From NCBI GenBank assembly GCA_963575745.1, contig CAUYUJ010013880.1:50001-114000 (forward strand): a stretch of 64,000 bases of DNA, given 5' to 3'. This stretch comes from Prorocentrum cordatum. Taxonomy: Eukaryota; Sar; Dinophyceae; Prorocentrales; Prorocentraceae. Position numbers and translations under genes: made by a program. Numbering within the stretch: position 1 is the first letter of the stretch; each line of letters opens with the position of its first letter. The notes under the pieces were generated by a model. The model did not search any database and had not been told where the DNA came from. It worked only from the letters and a program-made list of their open reading frames with translations. Shown here in pieces: positions 62,915 to 64,000 of this stretch.

Positions 62915-63005
62915 CCCTCCTGCCGAGGCCGCCCCGGGTCTTCAGCCCGGGGCCGCGCCTGCCGAGACGCCCTGGGTCTGTGTGCCCTGGGGCCGAGCGC
63001 ACCTG
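62915..63005 (+). repeat. two-copy GC-rich hairpin repeat
   Basis: CCTGCCGAGGCCGCCCCGGG and a diverged copy, each with a CCCGGG...CCCGGG stem. Confidence 0.6.
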
Positions 63006-63143
63006 GGGTCGCGAGATATCTTGGGATTTCAAAATTTCCAGCCGCGTCGTGATGTCGGTGGTGACGCTGGATATGGGGTGATTGTACCATCGAGATCTGC
63101 ATGTGAAGCTCCATGCTTTTTGATTGCATTTCTATCTTGGCGT

Positions 63144-63473
63144 CTAGGGTCGAGTTGCTCCCTGAGGATGTCTTTTGAACGCATTCACCCATAACGACTC
63201 TTCGACGGCCTTGTTATCGTTACCGCTGCTGGTGCCCCCAGCTCCGGCCAGTTGAGCTTGTAAGCGATGCTGCAATGCACTGGCGCTGTCGGTGTCGACG
63301 GGCACGTCCATCTCTTGTAACGTGCTGTGGATCCGGTGCTGCTTGAACAGTTGCTGGACAGGTGTGACGGGCGCGCGAGGACACCAGCCCTCAAGGAAGA
63401 CGTCGATGTGGTATCGAAATGTCGCCGAGGAGCCTCCCCGGACTCCGACGGCGTGATTTCTTCGCAGCGCGAG
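63144..63473 (-). CDS. possible exon, unknown protein
   Basis: Acceptor CTAAACCTTTCAG, then 109 codons to a TAG: includes FRYHIDVFLEGWCPR, VQQLFKQHRIHSTLQEM and ALQHRLQAQLAGAGG. Composition is balanced and codons mostly end in C or G. There is no in-frame early ATG, consistent with an internal exon or a fragment. Relation to the SDR gene unknown. Confidence 0.33.
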   Translation of the reverse strand, partial: LALRRNHAVGVRGGSSATFRYHIDVFLEGWCPRAPVTPVQQLFKQHRIHSTLQEMDVPVDTDSASALQHRLQAQLAGAGGTSSGNDNKAVEESLWVNAFKRHPQGATRP

Positions 63474-63664
63474 CTGAAAGGTTTAGACCACCTCAGACCA
63501 CCTCCCAACGGTGGAGGGAAGCCATCATTGGACCCTCCCCCTCCCCCCCAAACTCGAAGTTGGCTCGCGCGGGGGAGACGGCGGTCGAGGTGCAACTCAT
63601 CAGACCCACCGCCAACTTGACAGACGAATGTGGCATGAGAGTGCTCGCTATTTTTTCCGAGGCC

Positions 63665-63775
63665 TGAAGGACCCCTTTCTCATCCCGAGGCTCTTTTGAC
63701 CGTCCCAGGGGCCCGTGAGGGCCCCAAGCGACAGAGCATCGCTCAAAGCCGCCCGTCGTAGCTTTTCTTGTCACG
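63665..63775 (-). repeat. dispersed repeat C, copy 4
   Basis: The complement reads ACGACGGGCGGCTTTGAGCG and GGGGCCCTCACGGGCCCCTG, collinear with 31485-31600. Confidence 0.7.
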
Positions 63776-64000
63776 ACGCGACGGGAGTCTGGGTCCCTCC
63801 CTCCCTCCCTCCCCCCCTCCCCCCCTCCCTCCCCCCTCCCTCCCTCCACAATTACACAATATGAAAATACTCTCCCACTTCCCCTGATGGCGTCCCGAAG
63901 ATATCCGACCCCCCCGCGTACTGTTTTTTACATACAGGATTCCCGGGAAACGGGTTTTCGCATGCGTTTTTTTCAAAATGCTGCTCTCGCTGAGGCGCCG
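63776..64000. other. CCT-rich tract and unassigned edge
   Basis: CCCTCCCTCCC 63797-63847; nothing recognised after it. Confidence 0.4.

Overview
This is nuclear DNA from a dinoflagellate. Three things seen in the sequence support that. (1) A perfect copy of the 22-nt dinoflagellate trans-spliced leader (DinoSL) lies at 44037-44058 on the minus strand. (2) A short-chain dehydrogenase (SDR) gene can be pieced together from seven very short minus-strand exons; its junctions use GC, GA and GT donors, and almost every acceptor is AG followed by G. (3) The rest is gene-poor, GC-rich sequence packed with minisatellites, GGA/CCT tracts and small inverted-repeat elements. A run of exactly 100 N at 17110-17209 shows this is a scaffold from a draft assembly.

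Layout. 1-31 kb is almost all repeats: a 90-bp satellite (1.7-3.5 kb), small inverted-repeat elements (5.9-7.2 kb), GC-rich degenerate tandem repeats (11.6-12.4 kb), and an AT-richer island (13.5-22.7 kb) holding a decayed non-LTR reverse transcriptase (18.2-18.7 kb) and two CTTGGGG-type arrays in opposite orientation around a unique core. I can place no complete gene there; a few coding-looking fragments are given at low confidence.

31-62 kb is the SDR gene on the minus strand. Its exons are 49-118 bp and sit at 61.9, 57.5, 55.1, 46.6, 40.9, 37.7 and 31.1 kb. Spliced, they read continuously in phase from the DVSDEES region through the NCAG, active-site Asn, Ser and YxxxK motifs to a C-terminal VGRG. 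The N-terminal Gly-rich nucleotide-binding motif is not in the window, so the gene runs off the right edge. The introns total nearly 30 kb and are filled with a 77-bp minisatellite, polypurine tracts and transposable elements.

Inside the intron between the 46.6 and 40.9 kb exons, on the same strand, lies a processed retrocopy: spliced leader, short 5' leader, ATG, then about 1.4 kb of coding-type sequence broken by apparent frameshifts. It is the clearest case here of mature, trans-spliced mRNA having been written back into the genome.

At least eight families or singletons of non-autonomous inverted-repeat elements can be defined from internal comparison (target sites TA, TTAA, probable TGA, and a 7-bp duplication), including one element nested in another. 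Boundaries were read by eye and may be off by a few bases.
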